64,000 nucleotides of DNA from Sipunculus nudus (GCA_026874595.1 JAPPUL010000089.1:1-64000); one strand, 5' to 3'. Positions 35,681 through 44,893 are shown, counted from the stretch's first letter. Notes: generated by a model from the sequence alone, not told the origin. Translations and numbers: made by a program.

Positions 35681-37162
35681 ATGGCAAAGCCAACAAATAT
35701 ACCTGAGGTGCATGAAAAAATAGAGATACCGAAGATAGAAGAGGGAGCAACATCTCATTATAAGTGTCATCCCGCAAAGGATAAACACTTAGCGGCATTT
35801 GGTTTGCCTGAGGAGCGGCCATCAGATTGGAAAGAGAAAGCAATATTTAAGTTAGGAGAGCTTTTAAATGAGCGGAAGTCTTTGCGAGTTTTTCTTGATA
35901 TATGTGTAAAATGTGGTGCATGCACAGATAAATGCCATTATTTTTTGGGGACAGGAGATCCAAAGAACATGCCGGTAGCGCGACAGGATCTGCTTAGGAA
36001 GGTATATAGAAAATACTATACACTAGCAGGAAAGATATTTGGCAAATGGGCAGGAGCGTCGGATTTAACAGAAGACTTGCTTGAGGAATGGTATTCATAT
36101 TTTTATCAATGTTCAGAATGCAGAAGGTGCTCAGTATTTTGTCCGTATGGGATAGACACAGCAGAGATAACGATGGCAAGTCGCGAGATAATGAATACGA
36201 TAGGAGTAGGGCAAAAATATACACTTGAGATACTGGGGAAGGTAGAAACAGTAGGTAACAATTTAGGGATACCACAGCCGGCGCTTGAAGGGACAATAGA
36301 GGTGCTGGAGGAGGATTTAAAAGAGGAGACGGGAAAAGATATAAAGATCCCACTTGATAAGGAGGGAGCAGATGTTTTATTGGTAACGCCCTCAGCAGAC
36401 TTGTTCTCAGAGCCACACATACTGGGTTTAATGGGCTATGCGAAAGTGTTTCATAAAGCAGGAATAAGCTGGACCTTGAGTTCATATGCCTCAGAGTTTG
36501 CTAATTTTGGTTTATTTTTAGGGACAGTAGAACATTTAAAATCGGTAGCGGAAAGGATAGATAAGATAGCGCGAGAATTTAAAGTAAAGCGGATAATAGT
36601 AGGCGAATGCGGGCATGCATGGCGGGTGGGATATAGCTATTGGAATACATTAATAGGTCCCTTTGACTATCTGGATCCTGAATACTCAACGCCGACTCAC
36701 ATATGCGAGTATTCGTATGACTTGCTTAAAAAAGGAGCCTTTAAACTTGATAAGGAAAGGAATGATGAATATGTAGTAACGATGCATGATTCATGTAATG
36801 TAGCACGGGCCTCAAGGATGGGAGAGAGGCCGGGTGGACAGTTTGAGTATCCGCGAGCGTTAATAAAGGCATCATGCAACAAGTTTGTAGAGATGGATCC
36901 GGAAACAACACACGAAAAGACATTCTGCTGCGGTGGAGGAGGGGGCTTATTGAGTGAAGAGATAATGGATCTTAGAGTACAAGGAGCCTTGCCGCGAGTA
37001 ACGGCATTAAAGCAGGTTATGGAGCGTGAAGGGGTAAATTATATGGCAATGATATGCGCAATATGCAAGGCCCAGTTTACAACAGTGCTGCCATATTATG
37101 ACATTCCTCGCGAGATGGTGGGGGGAGTACATCAATTAATAAGCAATGCGATAGAGCTTTAG
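35681..37162 (+). CDS. dsrK: DsrK, HdrD-like catalytic subunit
   Basis: Cytoplasm-facing iron-sulfur protein of 493 residues, thought to reduce or oxidise DsrC disulfide/trisulfide. Two [4Fe-4S] motifs, CVKCGACTDKCHYF and CSECRRCSVFCPYG, are followed by two CCG-type domains: one around GECGHAWRVGYSYW, and the C-terminal MHDSCNVARAS...TFCCGGGGGLLSEE, the site of the special cluster in heterodisulfide reductases. All ligands look intact. Translationally close to dsrM. After it come dsrEFH instead of the usual dsrL or dsrJ. Confidence 0.95.
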   Translation: MAKPTNIPEVHEKIEIPKIEEGATSHYKCHPAKDKHLAAFGLPEERPSDWKEKAIFKLGELLNERKSLRVFLDICVKCGACTDKCHYFLGTGDPKNMPVARQDLLRKVYRKYYTLAGKIFGKWAGASDLTEDLLEEWYSYFYQCSECRRCSVFCPYGIDTAEITMASREIMNTIGVGQKYTLEILGKVETVGNNLGIPQPALEGTIEVLEEDLKEETGKDIKIPLDKEGADVLLVTPSADLFSEPHILGLMGYAKVFHKAGISWTLSSYASEFANFGLFLGTVEHLKSVAERIDKIAREFKVKRIIVGECGHAWRVGYSYWNTLIGPFDYLDPEYSTPTHICEYSYDLLKKGAFKLDKERNDEYVVTMHDSCNVARASRMGERPGGQFEYPRALIKASCNKFVEMDPETTHEKTFCCGGGGGLLSEEIMDLRVQGALPRVTALKQVMEREGVNYMAMICAICKAQFTTVLPYYDIPREMVGGVHQLISNAIEL

Positions 37163-37309
37163 AGAGGGAAAGGGTATAAGGGGAAAGTAAGAGGAGGGAG
37201 TAAGAAGAGGGGAGTGGCAGTTAAGCGATAAGGATATAAAAGCTGATAAGTAAATATATTATAAGTTAAAAACGAAGAGAATAAGAAAGGAGGAGGTTTT
37301 AAAAAAGAG

Positions 37310-37675
37310 ATGAAGTTTGCAGTATTGGTCCAAGAGGGTCCCTACAATCACCAAGCGGGGGACAGTGCATATAATTTTATAGAAGCGGCACTAAAAAAAG
37401 GCCATGAGCTAGTGGGATTATTTTTCTATAATGACGGAGTATTAAACGCAACAAAGCTAATGGAGCCCCCCCAAGACGACAGACATATAGGAAAGAGGTG
37501 GTCAGAGCTTGGAGAGCGTCTTAAGGATGGGGCACAGATAATAGTATGTATAGCAGCAGCAAAGCGACGGGGGATAACAAACGACGTACTTGTTGCAAAC
37601 ACAAAGATATCGGGGTTAGGGCAGCTTGTAGAGATGGGGGTAAAAGCTGACAAGCTAATAACGTTTGGGGGCTAA
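37310..37675 (+). CDS. dsrE: DsrE sulfurtransferase subunit
   Basis: Subunit of the DsrE2F2H2 complex that hands sulfur to DsrC; related to TusD. The 121-residue protein starts MKFAVLVQEGPYNHQAGDSA, and the active cysteine Cys80 is present in IIVCIAAAKRRGIT, as in oxidative-type DsrE. A strong ribosome site (AAGGAGGAGG) lies upstream. It sits between dsrK and dsrF. Confidence 0.93.
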   Translation: MKFAVLVQEGPYNHQAGDSAYNFIEAALKKGHELVGLFFYNDGVLNATKLMEPPQDDRHIGKRWSELGERLKDGAQIIVCIAAAKRRGITNDVLVANTKISGLGQLVEMGVKADKLITFGG

Positions 37676-37730
37676 GCTAATGGCGGCTAAGCTAACGTGC
37701 TAAATAGCTTATATTGTATTGTAAGAGAAG

Positions 37731-37770
37731 AAAGAAAGAAGGGGAAAGAAGGGGAAAGAAGGGGAAAGAG
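37731..37770 (+). repeat. 10-bp purine tandem repeat between dsrE and dsrF
   Basis: Nearly four copies of GGGGAAAGAA, entirely purine, within the dsrE-dsrF spacer. Confidence 0.85.
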
Positions 37771-37831
37771 GGTAAGGGGTAATACGATAAGAGGTAATAG
37801 ATAAAGAGGTTAAAAAAGCAAGGAGGAACAG

Positions 37832-38248
37832 ATGGAAGAACAGATGGAAGAACAGATGGAAGAAGATTTAGAAGGTGAAGGTATAGAAAAGAAGAAGATG
37901 ATGTTTGTGATGCACCGCAGTCCACACGGTTCAATATATTCCTATGAAGGGCTTGAGGTGGTATTAATAACAGCAGCCTATGAACAAGATGTTAGCATGT
38001 TATTCTTAGGAGATGGAGTATACGCGCTTAAGAGGGGTCAAGACACAGAAGGGATAGGGATAAAAGGTTTTATGAAGACATATTATGCACTTGAAGATTA
38101 CGAAGTAGAAAAGCTATACGTAGAAGAGGAATCGCTAAAAGAGCGTGGACTTAAGCGAGAAGATTTAATAGATATAAATATAAATATAAAAGGCCGCAAA
38201 GAGCTAATAGACATAATGCACGAACAAGAAATACTCTTACCGTTTTAA
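37832..38248 (+). CDS. dsrF: DsrF sulfurtransferase subunit
   Basis: Structural partner of DsrE and DsrH, 138 residues, related to TusC. The core (KMMFVMHRSPHGSIYSYEGLEVVLITAAYEQDVSMLFLGDGVY) is typical. The N-terminus carries an extra acidic tail of MEEQMEEQMEEDLEGEG made by a 12-bp in-frame repeat, so the start codon itself is triplicated. The ribosome site AAGGAGG is 5 bp before the first ATG and supports that start. Confidence 0.92.
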   Translation: MEEQMEEQMEEDLEGEGIEKKKMMFVMHRSPHGSIYSYEGLEVVLITAAYEQDVSMLFLGDGVYALKRGQDTEGIGIKGFMKTYYALEDYEVEKLYVEEESLKERGLKREDLIDININIKGRKELIDIMHEQEILLPF

Positions 38249-38312
38249 GAGCTGTTAAAAAAGAAAGCATAAAGGGTAATATTACAAAAGGTTATAAAAG
38301 GAGAGAAAAAAG

Positions 38313-38606
38313 ATGTTACACCTAGTTAATAAATCGCCATTCAGTTCAAATAATTTAAAAACGTGTTTTAACTACACAAAGGAAGGCGACAAGGTATTAT
38401 TATACGAGGATGGAGTACTTGGAGTTATGCGAGGGAGTAGTTGTGATGAGCTAATAAATAGTAATAGAGTGAGAGTTGAGATATACGCATTATCCGAGGA
38501 TATGAAGGCGCGAGGGATAGAAGAAGCGTATGAAGGAGTAAAGGTGATAGATTACGAAGGGTTTGTAGATTTGGTATCAAGCGATAAGGTGCATAGCTGG
38601 CTTTAA
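38313..38606 (+). CDS. dsrH: DsrH sulfurtransferase subunit
   Basis: Third subunit of DsrEFH, 97 residues, related to TusB. MLHLVNKSPFSSNNLKTCFNY carries the conserved Cys18, equivalent to the exchangeable cysteine of DsrH in purple sulfur bacteria, followed by GDKVLLYEDGVLGVMRG. It closes the dsrEFH block, 122 bp before dsrJ. Confidence 0.92.
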   Translation: MLHLVNKSPFSSNNLKTCFNYTKEGDKVLLYEDGVLGVMRGSSCDELINSNRVRVEIYALSEDMKARGIEEAYEGVKVIDYEGFVDLVSSDKVHSWL

Positions 38607-38728
38607 AACTTAATAAATGGCTTTGAACTTTTATAAGAGAGAATAGTTTATAAAGAATATTATAGATATGGATGTTATAGAATGGATAATATAAATGAAA
38701 GAGCTTATATGCAAGGGACAATAACTAA

Positions 38729-39190
38729 ATGAAAGTCGGACAAATAGGTTTTATAGTAGTACTAGTTCTTCTTATGGCATTTATGTTAATGGCAGGACTT
38801 GGCAGAGCAAAGAAGCCAAAACTTGAGAAAGCAGTAACAAATGGTAGTGTATGCGTTGTTGGTGATTACAAAGCAAACATGAAAGAAAGTAAAGAGAAAG
38901 AATATGTAGTATCAAATCATGGAGATATATTGTCTCATCCTGGGCTAATCCCCAACAAAGCAAAGAGCGTACGAGACAAAGCAGTACGGGAAGGAGATCG
39001 TAGACAAGCGGGGCTTGCAAGTTGCGTACAATGCCATAGGAGCAAGGCAAAATTTTGTGATAGATGCCATGAATACGTAGGAGTTTCGACAGTAAATGAA
39101 AAGACGGGATGTTTCGCCTGTCATTTTTATCCGGATACGGAGCTTGAGTGGAGGAAGTGGCAGGAGAAGGTGGGAAGTGGAGGAAGTTAG
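38729..39190 (+). CDS. dsrJ: DsrJ, triheme cytochrome c
   Basis: Periplasmic cytochrome of DsrMKJOP, 153 residues, held by an N-terminal helix (IGFIVVLVLLMAFMLMAGLG, 6-25). Three heme c sites are present: CVQCH (99-103), CDRCH (110-114) and CFACH (128-132). Cys42 in SVCVVGDY is at the place of the unusual cysteine axial heme ligand described for DsrJ. Export as a signal-anchored protein is inferred from the helix. Confidence 0.93.
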   Translation: MKVGQIGFIVVLVLLMAFMLMAGLGRAKKPKLEKAVTNGSVCVVGDYKANMKESKEKEYVVSNHGDILSHPGLIPNKAKSVRDKAVREGDRRQAGLASCVQCHRSKAKFCDRCHEYVGVSTVNEKTGCFACHFYPDTELEWRKWQEKVGSGGS

Positions 39191-39279
39191 AGAAGGTGTA
39201 AGTTATAAAACATCCTAAAGGCTTATTATATTAGCATTTATTTATAATAGTGTAAATGAGCTTTGGATGAGAAAAGAAA

Positions 39280-39399
39280 GGGAGATAGAAGGGAGATAGA
39301 AGGGAGATAGAAGGGAGATAGAAGGGAGATAGAAGGGAGATAGAAGGGAGATAGAAGGGAGATAGAAGGGAGATAGAAGGGAGATAAAGGGAGATAAAG
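39280..39399 (+). repeat. 11-bp purine-rich tandem array directly before dsrO
   Basis: Nine perfect copies of GGGAGATAGAA (39280-39378) and two GGGAGATAAA variants run up to the dsrO start at 39402. The last GGGAG is 8 bp from the ATG and serves as its ribosome site, so the leader is an array of eleven Shine-Dalgarno-like, GGA-containing units. Confidence 0.96.
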
Positions 39400-39401
39400 A
39401 A

Positions 39402-40166
39402 ATGAGTAAAGCAAATATGGCTCGGCGTAAGTTTTTGCAAGCAGGGGGTGTAGTAGGGCTTGGGGTTGCGGTTGGGGGTGGTATATTGAAGGGCCAGGTA
39501 AGTGGGAGTGAGACGAGTGAAGGGTCAAATGAAAAGCAGCCGGAATGGCGAATGATAATAGACACACAAGCATGTAAAGAAGGTTGTGACAAATGCGTTA
39601 GTGCCTGCCATACAGAAAACAATGTGCACGAAGATCTTAGATGGATAAGGAAGGCGGTGGTAGTAAAGGAGATTGAAGGAAAGAGTATCCGAATCAATGC
39701 ACCTATGCTTTGCAATCAATGTGAGAATCCGCCTTGTGCGTTGGTATGTCCAGTAGAAGCGACATTCCAGCGACCAGATAAGATAGTAGACGTAGACAAA
39801 CATAGATGTATAGGCTGTAGATATTGCGTAATAGGCTGCCCATACGATGTACGAGTATTTAACTTTGTCGAAAATGAGAAGACCTTGAATGACGATATAA
39901 ATCCCTTGTACCCGAAGCGTATGCATGGGGTTGCGGAGTCTTGTAATTTTTGTGCACATAGGATAGACAAAGCTAAGATGGAAAGTGAGGAGCCAGTTCC
40001 AGCCTGCGTCGAGAGTTGTCCAGAGGGGGCTATGGTATTTGGAGATATAAGTAATCCAAATACAAAGATATCGAAATATTTGCGAAAGAGGGGTGATGTG
40101 GCAATGCTAAAAGGTTTGAGGGAAGATTTAGGAACTAAGCCGAAGGTATTATATATAGGGCTATAA
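39402..40166 (+). CDS. dsrO: DsrO, periplasmic ferredoxin-like subunit
   Basis: Iron-sulfur protein of DsrMKJOP, 254 residues, of the NrfC/HybA type. The twin-arginine export motif ARRKFLQAGG (7-16) precedes the mature part, so it is folded before export. Cysteine groups for several [4Fe-4S] clusters follow: CKEGCDKCVSAC, CNQCENPPCALVC, CIGCRYCVIGCPYD and CNFCAHRID with PACVESCPEG. It hands electrons between DsrJ and DsrP. It lies 16 bp upstream of dsrP. Confidence 0.95.
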   Translation: MSKANMARRKFLQAGGVVGLGVAVGGGILKGQVSGSETSEGSNEKQPEWRMIIDTQACKEGCDKCVSACHTENNVHEDLRWIRKAVVVKEIEGKSIRINAPMLCNQCENPPCALVCPVEATFQRPDKIVDVDKHRCIGCRYCVIGCPYDVRVFNFVENEKTLNDDINPLYPKRMHGVAESCNFCAHRIDKAKMESEEPVPACVESCPEGAMVFGDISNPNTKISKYLRKRGDVAMLKGLREDLGTKPKVLYIGL

Positions 40167-40182
40167 GGAGAATATTAAGCAA

Positions 40183-41484
40183 ATGAGAGACGATATATTA
40201 TATGGTCACATACGAGCGGGCAAAAGCTATTATATATTTCTGTTGCTAATGTCGTTTTTAATATTGTGTGGAGGCTACGTAACCTATCTAATGTATACAC
40301 ATGGTTTAGGCTATGAGCATCCGATATTGGGAAAATTAAGCGGACTTAGTAGTCGAGTACCCTGGGGTTTATCTATAATAATGGCAATATTTTATATAGG
40401 ACTTAGTGCGGGGTCATTAGTAATATCAGCCTTATCGTCAGTATTTAATAAAACAGAATATAAGCCATTTTCTCGGATAGGCGCATTTATGTCAGTTATA
40501 TTGATAATAGCAGCATTGCTGTCAATAATGCTTGACTGGGGGCGACCTGATAGGTTTATAAATCCATTTATCTACCTAAATCCGACATCAATGTTCTCAA
40601 TAAATTCATTTTTGTACTCATCATATATATTGATAGGGATATCTTACTTAGTTGCGATGTTTTATGGCAAGACAAAGTTGGTATCGACAATAGGATTAAT
40701 AGCGGTTTTATGGGCGGTTTTAGTGCATAGCGGCACCGGATATATATTTGGCTCTGTACCGAGGGAACTATATGAATCACCATTACTGGCACCATCCTTT
40801 GTAGCAGCTGCTCTTTCCTCCGGCACAGCTTTAATAATACTTGTTATACAACTAGCCTTCAATTCATTCTCAAGGCCTTATAATAAAGAAATAATATTTT
40901 CCTTATCTCGTTTGCTTCGAGTTTTCATATTGGTAGTTTTCTATTTTATCCTTGTTGAAAATCTTTTTAGGTCTTATATACCAAAATCACGTGAAGCTGA
41001 ATGGTTCTTTTTATTTGGAGAGAATTTTCATAATGTTTTAGAAACAGGTAATTTAAGTATGTTTTTTAATCTTGGAGAGGCTGGGTCAATACATCACATT
41101 GTATTTTGGATAGGGCTTATACTTGTGGGGACAGTTATACCTGCTTTAATATTATATACTAAACGTCTTTCAAAATGCCTTACATGGGTAAACATAGCAT
41201 CAGTTATGGTTGTGATAGGAGTTCTTTGTGAGCGCTATATTATTGTTATACCAGGCCAAACATTTAGACCAGAACTTGTACCAGGTGCAAAGGTATTGAT
41301 GGAGGCAGTAGACAGGCTTGCCAATACCTCCTTAGGAGGGATTGCCTCTTATAATATAAGTGTTGCTGAGATTGTACAAGCTTTAGGTATTTTGGGATTT
41401 GTGGCTTTTGCTTTTGTTCTTGGCTTGAGATGGTTTAGCTTACTTCCCCGAGAAACTCTTGTAGACGACTCAGAAGAGACCTAA
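40183..41484 (+). CDS. dsrP: DsrP, NrfD-like membrane subunit
   Basis: Quinone-interacting membrane subunit of DsrMKJOP, 433 residues, about ten helices, NrfD/PsrC family. The N-terminus YYIFLLLMSFLILCGGYVTYLMY and the region SRVPWGLSIIMAIFYIGLSAGSLVISAL are typical of the family. Synonymous codon choice changes along the gene: A-ending codons dominate the first ~600 bp and T-ending ones the rest. It ends the cluster and is convergent with the radical SAM gene. Confidence 0.94.
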   Translation: MRDDILYGHIRAGKSYYIFLLLMSFLILCGGYVTYLMYTHGLGYEHPILGKLSGLSSRVPWGLSIIMAIFYIGLSAGSLVISALSSVFNKTEYKPFSRIGAFMSVILIIAALLSIMLDWGRPDRFINPFIYLNPTSMFSINSFLYSSYILIGISYLVAMFYGKTKLVSTIGLIAVLWAVLVHSGTGYIFGSVPRELYESPLLAPSFVAAALSSGTALIILVIQLAFNSFSRPYNKEIIFSLSRLLRVFILVVFYFILVENLFRSYIPKSREAEWFFLFGENFHNVLETGNLSMFFNLGEAGSIHHIVFWIGLILVGTVIPALILYTKRLSKCLTWVNIASVMVVIGVLCERYIIVIPGQTFRPELVPGAKVLMEAVDRLANTSLGGIASYNISVAEIVQALGILGFVAFAFVLGLRWFSLLPRETLVDDSEET

Positions 41485-41537
41485 AAATCCCCCTTCTAAG
41501 TCTCCTCTTTTGCTAAGAGTCTTTGCTAAGGACCCTT

Positions 41538-43139
41538 TTAAACTTTAGTGTCGCTCAATTTTATATTAGATGAGACAGTATCTTGAACACTCTCTTTAAC
41601 AGTATTAATTTTGTTACAAAGCTCCCTAATATCTTTTTTGGATGGGGCATGTTTTTTAAGATATTTTGATACATGCACATATCCAAGATAAAATGCTACA
41701 AATTGAGGGAAGTAACTAGGCACCTTGCGTAAAATAGCAATAGAAATTCTAGAAAATGCCATCAAGTGCCTAAATCTAAACAAGGTATAAAGTAGAGTTT
41801 TAAGGAATATTTTTAGCTCCCTATACCTTATTTTAACTTTCTGAGTAGGGACAACAGCCTTTAATTTAAAAGCTTTAATATTGTTCAGCATACGTTCTTT
41901 AAAGTTGTCAATAGTATAAAGCTTATTAGCTAACCAAACATAGCCTTCTAAAAGTTGTTTCATAGTCATAAGCTTAGGGATGAAGTTGGAAGCAGCAAAA
42001 TTATTGCCAGTACCGGTAAAGAGTAGCCTCTCCTCTTTAAGTAGTCTTTTATAAAGCGGTGTATGTGGAATTGCCTGTAGTGTTCCAATCATGGCATAAG
42101 GTATACCAGCTTCTTGTAAGAACTCAATTTGTTCTTGAAAGATATCCGGGTCATCGAAATCAAATCCAACAATCATCCCTGCCATAATGAAGATATTATA
42201 TGATTGTATAGTTCTAACATCTTCAATCATGTCGTTTCTAAGGTTTTGTTTTTTACCGGCAAAGCTAAGACTTTCTTTTCTAGGGGTTTCAATACCGATA
42301 AATATTTTTTGGAAACGTGCTTTATGCATTAGTTCAAGTAGTTCTTTATCATGCGCGAGATTGATGCTGACTTGAGTATAGAAAGAAAAGATGTTGCCAT
42401 GCCTTTTGTTGTATAGTATTAATGCCTCTAAGAGTCTTTTTGCATAACGTTTGTTGCCAACGAAGTTGTCATCAGCGAAAAATATATTATATTTGCCAAG
42501 TTCTCTAAGGGACTCGATTTCTTCAATAACTCTGTCAATAGGTTTCTCACGTACTCTTTTACCATACATAACGATTATGTCACAAAAGTCGCAAGAAAAA
42601 GGGCAACCACGGGTAGTTTGAATAATGCTTGCAGAGTATGAAGAGAAGTCTAAAAGGTCAAAGCGAGGTTTAGGAGAAAGTCTTATATCAATCTTCTCTT
42701 TCTCTTCGTATAAAGATTTATGAGTTTCGTTTTGAAAATCCTTAAGGAACTGAGGCCATATTATCTCAGATTCACCTTTAACCAAGACATCACAATATTC
42801 AATACATCGTTCTTCAATAAGGAAAGCATTAGGCCCACCGATAACAACAAAAGCTCCTCGTTTTTTAAGCTCGGTACAAATTTCAAATTCTCGGTCAGCC
42901 TGAATCATATATCCAGTAATACCAACGATATCATATTGGTCGATGTTGTCATAATTAATTTTAGTAGTATTTTCATCTAAAATAGTAACATCATGAGGCT
43001 CTGACAAAGCAGCGACAGTAGCAAGTCCAAGGGGAGGGAAGACGTAGCTATAGCCAGTCAAGAACCCACAATACTCGTGACCCCAATAACTTGGTGGAAA
43101 TTTAGGATTAATAAGTAATATATTTAGTTTATTTTTCAT
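41538..43139 (-). CDS. B12-binding radical SAM protein, DUF4070 type
   Basis: A 533-residue enzyme. The N-terminal part (LLINPKFPPSYWGHEY...FPPLGLATVAAL...GGPNAFLIEE) is the cobalamin-binding domain and RGCPFSCDFCDI (CxxxCxxC, about 185) holds the radical SAM cluster. The middle (FFADDNFVGNKRYAKRLLEAL, FIGIETPRKESL, AGMIVGFDFDD) and the DUF4070 C-terminus match a common family of class B methyltransferase-like proteins, which includes the hopanoid methylases HpnP/HpnR. Without alignment I cannot say it is one of those. It is convergent with dsrP and divergent from citrate synthase. Confidence 0.88.
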   Translation of the reverse strand: MKNKLNILLINPKFPPSYWGHEYCGFLTGYSYVFPPLGLATVAALSEPHDVTILDENTTKINYDNIDQYDIVGITGYMIQADREFEICTELKKRGAFVVIGGPNAFLIEERCIEYCDVLVKGESEIIWPQFLKDFQNETHKSLYEEKEKIDIRLSPKPRFDLLDFSSYSASIIQTTRGCPFSCDFCDIIVMYGKRVREKPIDRVIEEIESLRELGKYNIFFADDNFVGNKRYAKRLLEALILYNKRHGNIFSFYTQVSINLAHDKELLELMHKARFQKIFIGIETPRKESLSFAGKKQNLRNDMIEDVRTIQSYNIFIMAGMIVGFDFDDPDIFQEQIEFLQEAGIPYAMIGTLQAIPHTPLYKRLLKEERLLFTGTGNNFAASNFIPKLMTMKQLLEGYVWLANKLYTIDNFKERMLNNIKAFKLKAVVPTQKVKIRYRELKIFLKTLLYTLFRFRHLMAFSRISIAILRKVPSYFPQFVAFYLGYVHVSKYLKKHAPSKKDIRELCNKINTVKESVQDTVSSNIKLSDTKV

Positions 43140-43570
43140 TTTTCTTCAGTCTCAAATTAAGCTTATATTTAACAATCTATATGCAGATTTATATTTACAA
43201 CACTTTAATTTCAATAAATTGATTATTGTTTCGACAGTTGTTGCTAAAAGCTTAAACAACAGTCTATATAGATCTACTTAGACTATTCAATAAAATATAC
43301 ACTTTAATCTAAAAATAGTCAATTTGAATAATGAATATAATAAAGCGCTATTTTGTAAAGCAGCATAGAATTATAAGTTGAGCATAAAGCTTAAATAAAT
43401 AAAGTTTAAATTTATTTTAAATAAATCTAATCTAAATTGACATATCTCTTTTAAAAAAGTAGTTTTAGCTTGCATAGTAAGTAAATAGGGCTTAATGATT
43501 TGGTTTATTAAGATAAAGTAAATTATTAAGATGCAAGTAAAGATAAATATTATGAAGACAAGGTAAAAGG
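43140..43570. other. Divergent intergenic region, radical SAM / citrate synthase
   Basis: 431 bp of very AT-rich sequence between divergent genes, which should hold both promoters. Short A/T palindromes occur (for example CTTTTAAAAAAG near 43450), but there is no open frame, tRNA or convincing terminator. Confidence 0.45.
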
Positions 43571-44881
43571 ATGAATGCAAAGAATAAGAGGACAGTAACA
43601 ATAATAGATAACGTTACAGGCAAGAAGGTAGAATTGCCGGTATTAGAGGGGACATTGGGGACACCGGTAGTAGACATACGTGAATTAAAAAAAGAGCTTG
43701 GCTTTTTCACATTGGATCCTGGGTTTGTATCAACAGCAAGTTGTATGAGCGGGATAACGTATATCGATGGGGAGAATGGGGTTTTGTTACACAGAGGTTA
43801 TGCTATAGAACAGCTTGCACAGCAAGGAGATTTTCTTGAGACGGCCTATTTGCTTTTAAATGGAGAATTACCGACTAAGGAAGAGTATTCGGAATTTAGG
43901 AATGCAATAATCTATCATACAATGATCCATGAAGGGATAAAGAATTTTTATAATGGGTTTAGACGAGATGCCCATCCTATGGCGATAATGGTAGGAGTGG
44001 TAGGGGCGTTGTCGGCCTTTTATCACGACTCATTAGATATAAATGATATAGATCATCGAATAGTATCAGCTCATAGACTAATTGCCAAGATGCCAACTAT
44101 TGCAGCAGGTAGCTATAAATATTCTGCAGGGCAACCGTTTGTATACCCTGATAATTCACTTGGGTATGTTGAGAATTTTCTTTATATGATGTTTTCCGTA
44201 CCGTGTGAAAAGTACGTAGCAAATCCTATAGTGGTAGATGCTTTGGAGAAGATATTAATTCTACATGCAGATCACGAACAAAATGCAAGCACATCAACAG
44301 TACGTCTTGCAGGCAGTTCCCAAGCAAATCCTTTTGCCTGCGTGTCTTCGGGGATTACAGCTTTATGGGGACCTGCACATGGTGGGGCTAATGAGGCTGT
44401 TTTGCGAATGCTTAATGCTATTGGTAGTGTTAAGAACATCCCTAAGTTTTTGGCAAAGGCTAAGGATAAAGATGACCCTTTTAGGCTTATGGGTTTTGGA
44501 CATCGTGTTTACAAAAATCATGATCCTCGGGCACAGATATTAAAAAACAGTGCCGCAAAGCTTCTTAATGACCTTTCTATTAGCGATCCTATATTTGACA
44601 TTGCTTTGGAATTGGAAGATATTGCACTAAAAGATGATTATTTTATTGAAAGGCAGCTTTATCCTAATGTTGATTTTTATTCAGGTATAATTCTTAAAGC
44701 TATTGGCATACCTATAAATGTATTTACTGTTATATTTTCATTAGCGCGGACAGTAGGTTGGGTATCACATTGGAAAGAGATGATAGATAAAGATAGCCCG
44801 CTTCGTATTGGCCGGCCAAGACAGCTTTATACAGGTCCTAGCACAAAAAAGTATATTCCTATGAACAAACGTCGTCGTTAA
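43571..44881 (+). CDS. gltA: Citrate synthase
   Basis: Condenses oxaloacetate and acetyl-CoA, first step of the TCA cycle. The 436-residue hexameric-type protein has an N-terminal beta domain ([18 protein letters not shown]), then GEL/YHT motifs and the three catalytic regions: [25 protein letters not shown] (His) and [15 protein letters not shown] (His), with an Asp in the YPNVDFYSG region. The gene has a visible change in synonymous codon use near 44080-44270. It is convergent with the PAS gene with a 12-bp gap. Confidence 0.95.
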   Translation: MNAKNKRTVTIIDNVTGKKVELPVLEGTLGTPVVDIRELKKELGFFTLDPGFVSTASCMSGITYIDGENGVLLHRGYAIEQLAQQGDFLETAYLLLNGELPTKEEYSEFRNAIIYHTMIHEGIKNFYNGFRRDAHPMAIMVGVVGALSAFYHDSLDINDIDHRIVSAHRLIAKMPTIAAGSYKYSAGQPFVYPDNSLGYVENFLYMMFSVPCEKYVANPIVVDALEKILILHADHEQNASTSTVRLAGSSQANPFACVSSGITALWGPAHGGANEAVLRMLNAIGSVKNIPKFLAKAKDKDDPFRLMGFGHRVYKNHDPRAQILKNSAAKLLNDLSISDPIFDIALELEDIALKDDYFIERQLYPNVDFYSGIILKAIGIPINVFTVIFSLARTVGWVSHWKEMIDKDSPLRIGRPRQLYTGPSTKKYIPMNKRRR

Positions 44882-44893
44882 TAACTTACTATA

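Noticed and set aside
39238-39715. Minus-strand open frames over the dsrO leader
   Set aside because: They are the 11-bp array read backwards (ISLLSPFYLPS repeats) and the antisense of dsrO.
34340-41484. Sulfate-reducer type dsr cluster
   Set aside because: dsrMKJOP also occurs in sulfate reducers, but dsrEFH with active cysteines favours the oxidative type. Without dsrAB this stays a preference, not proof.
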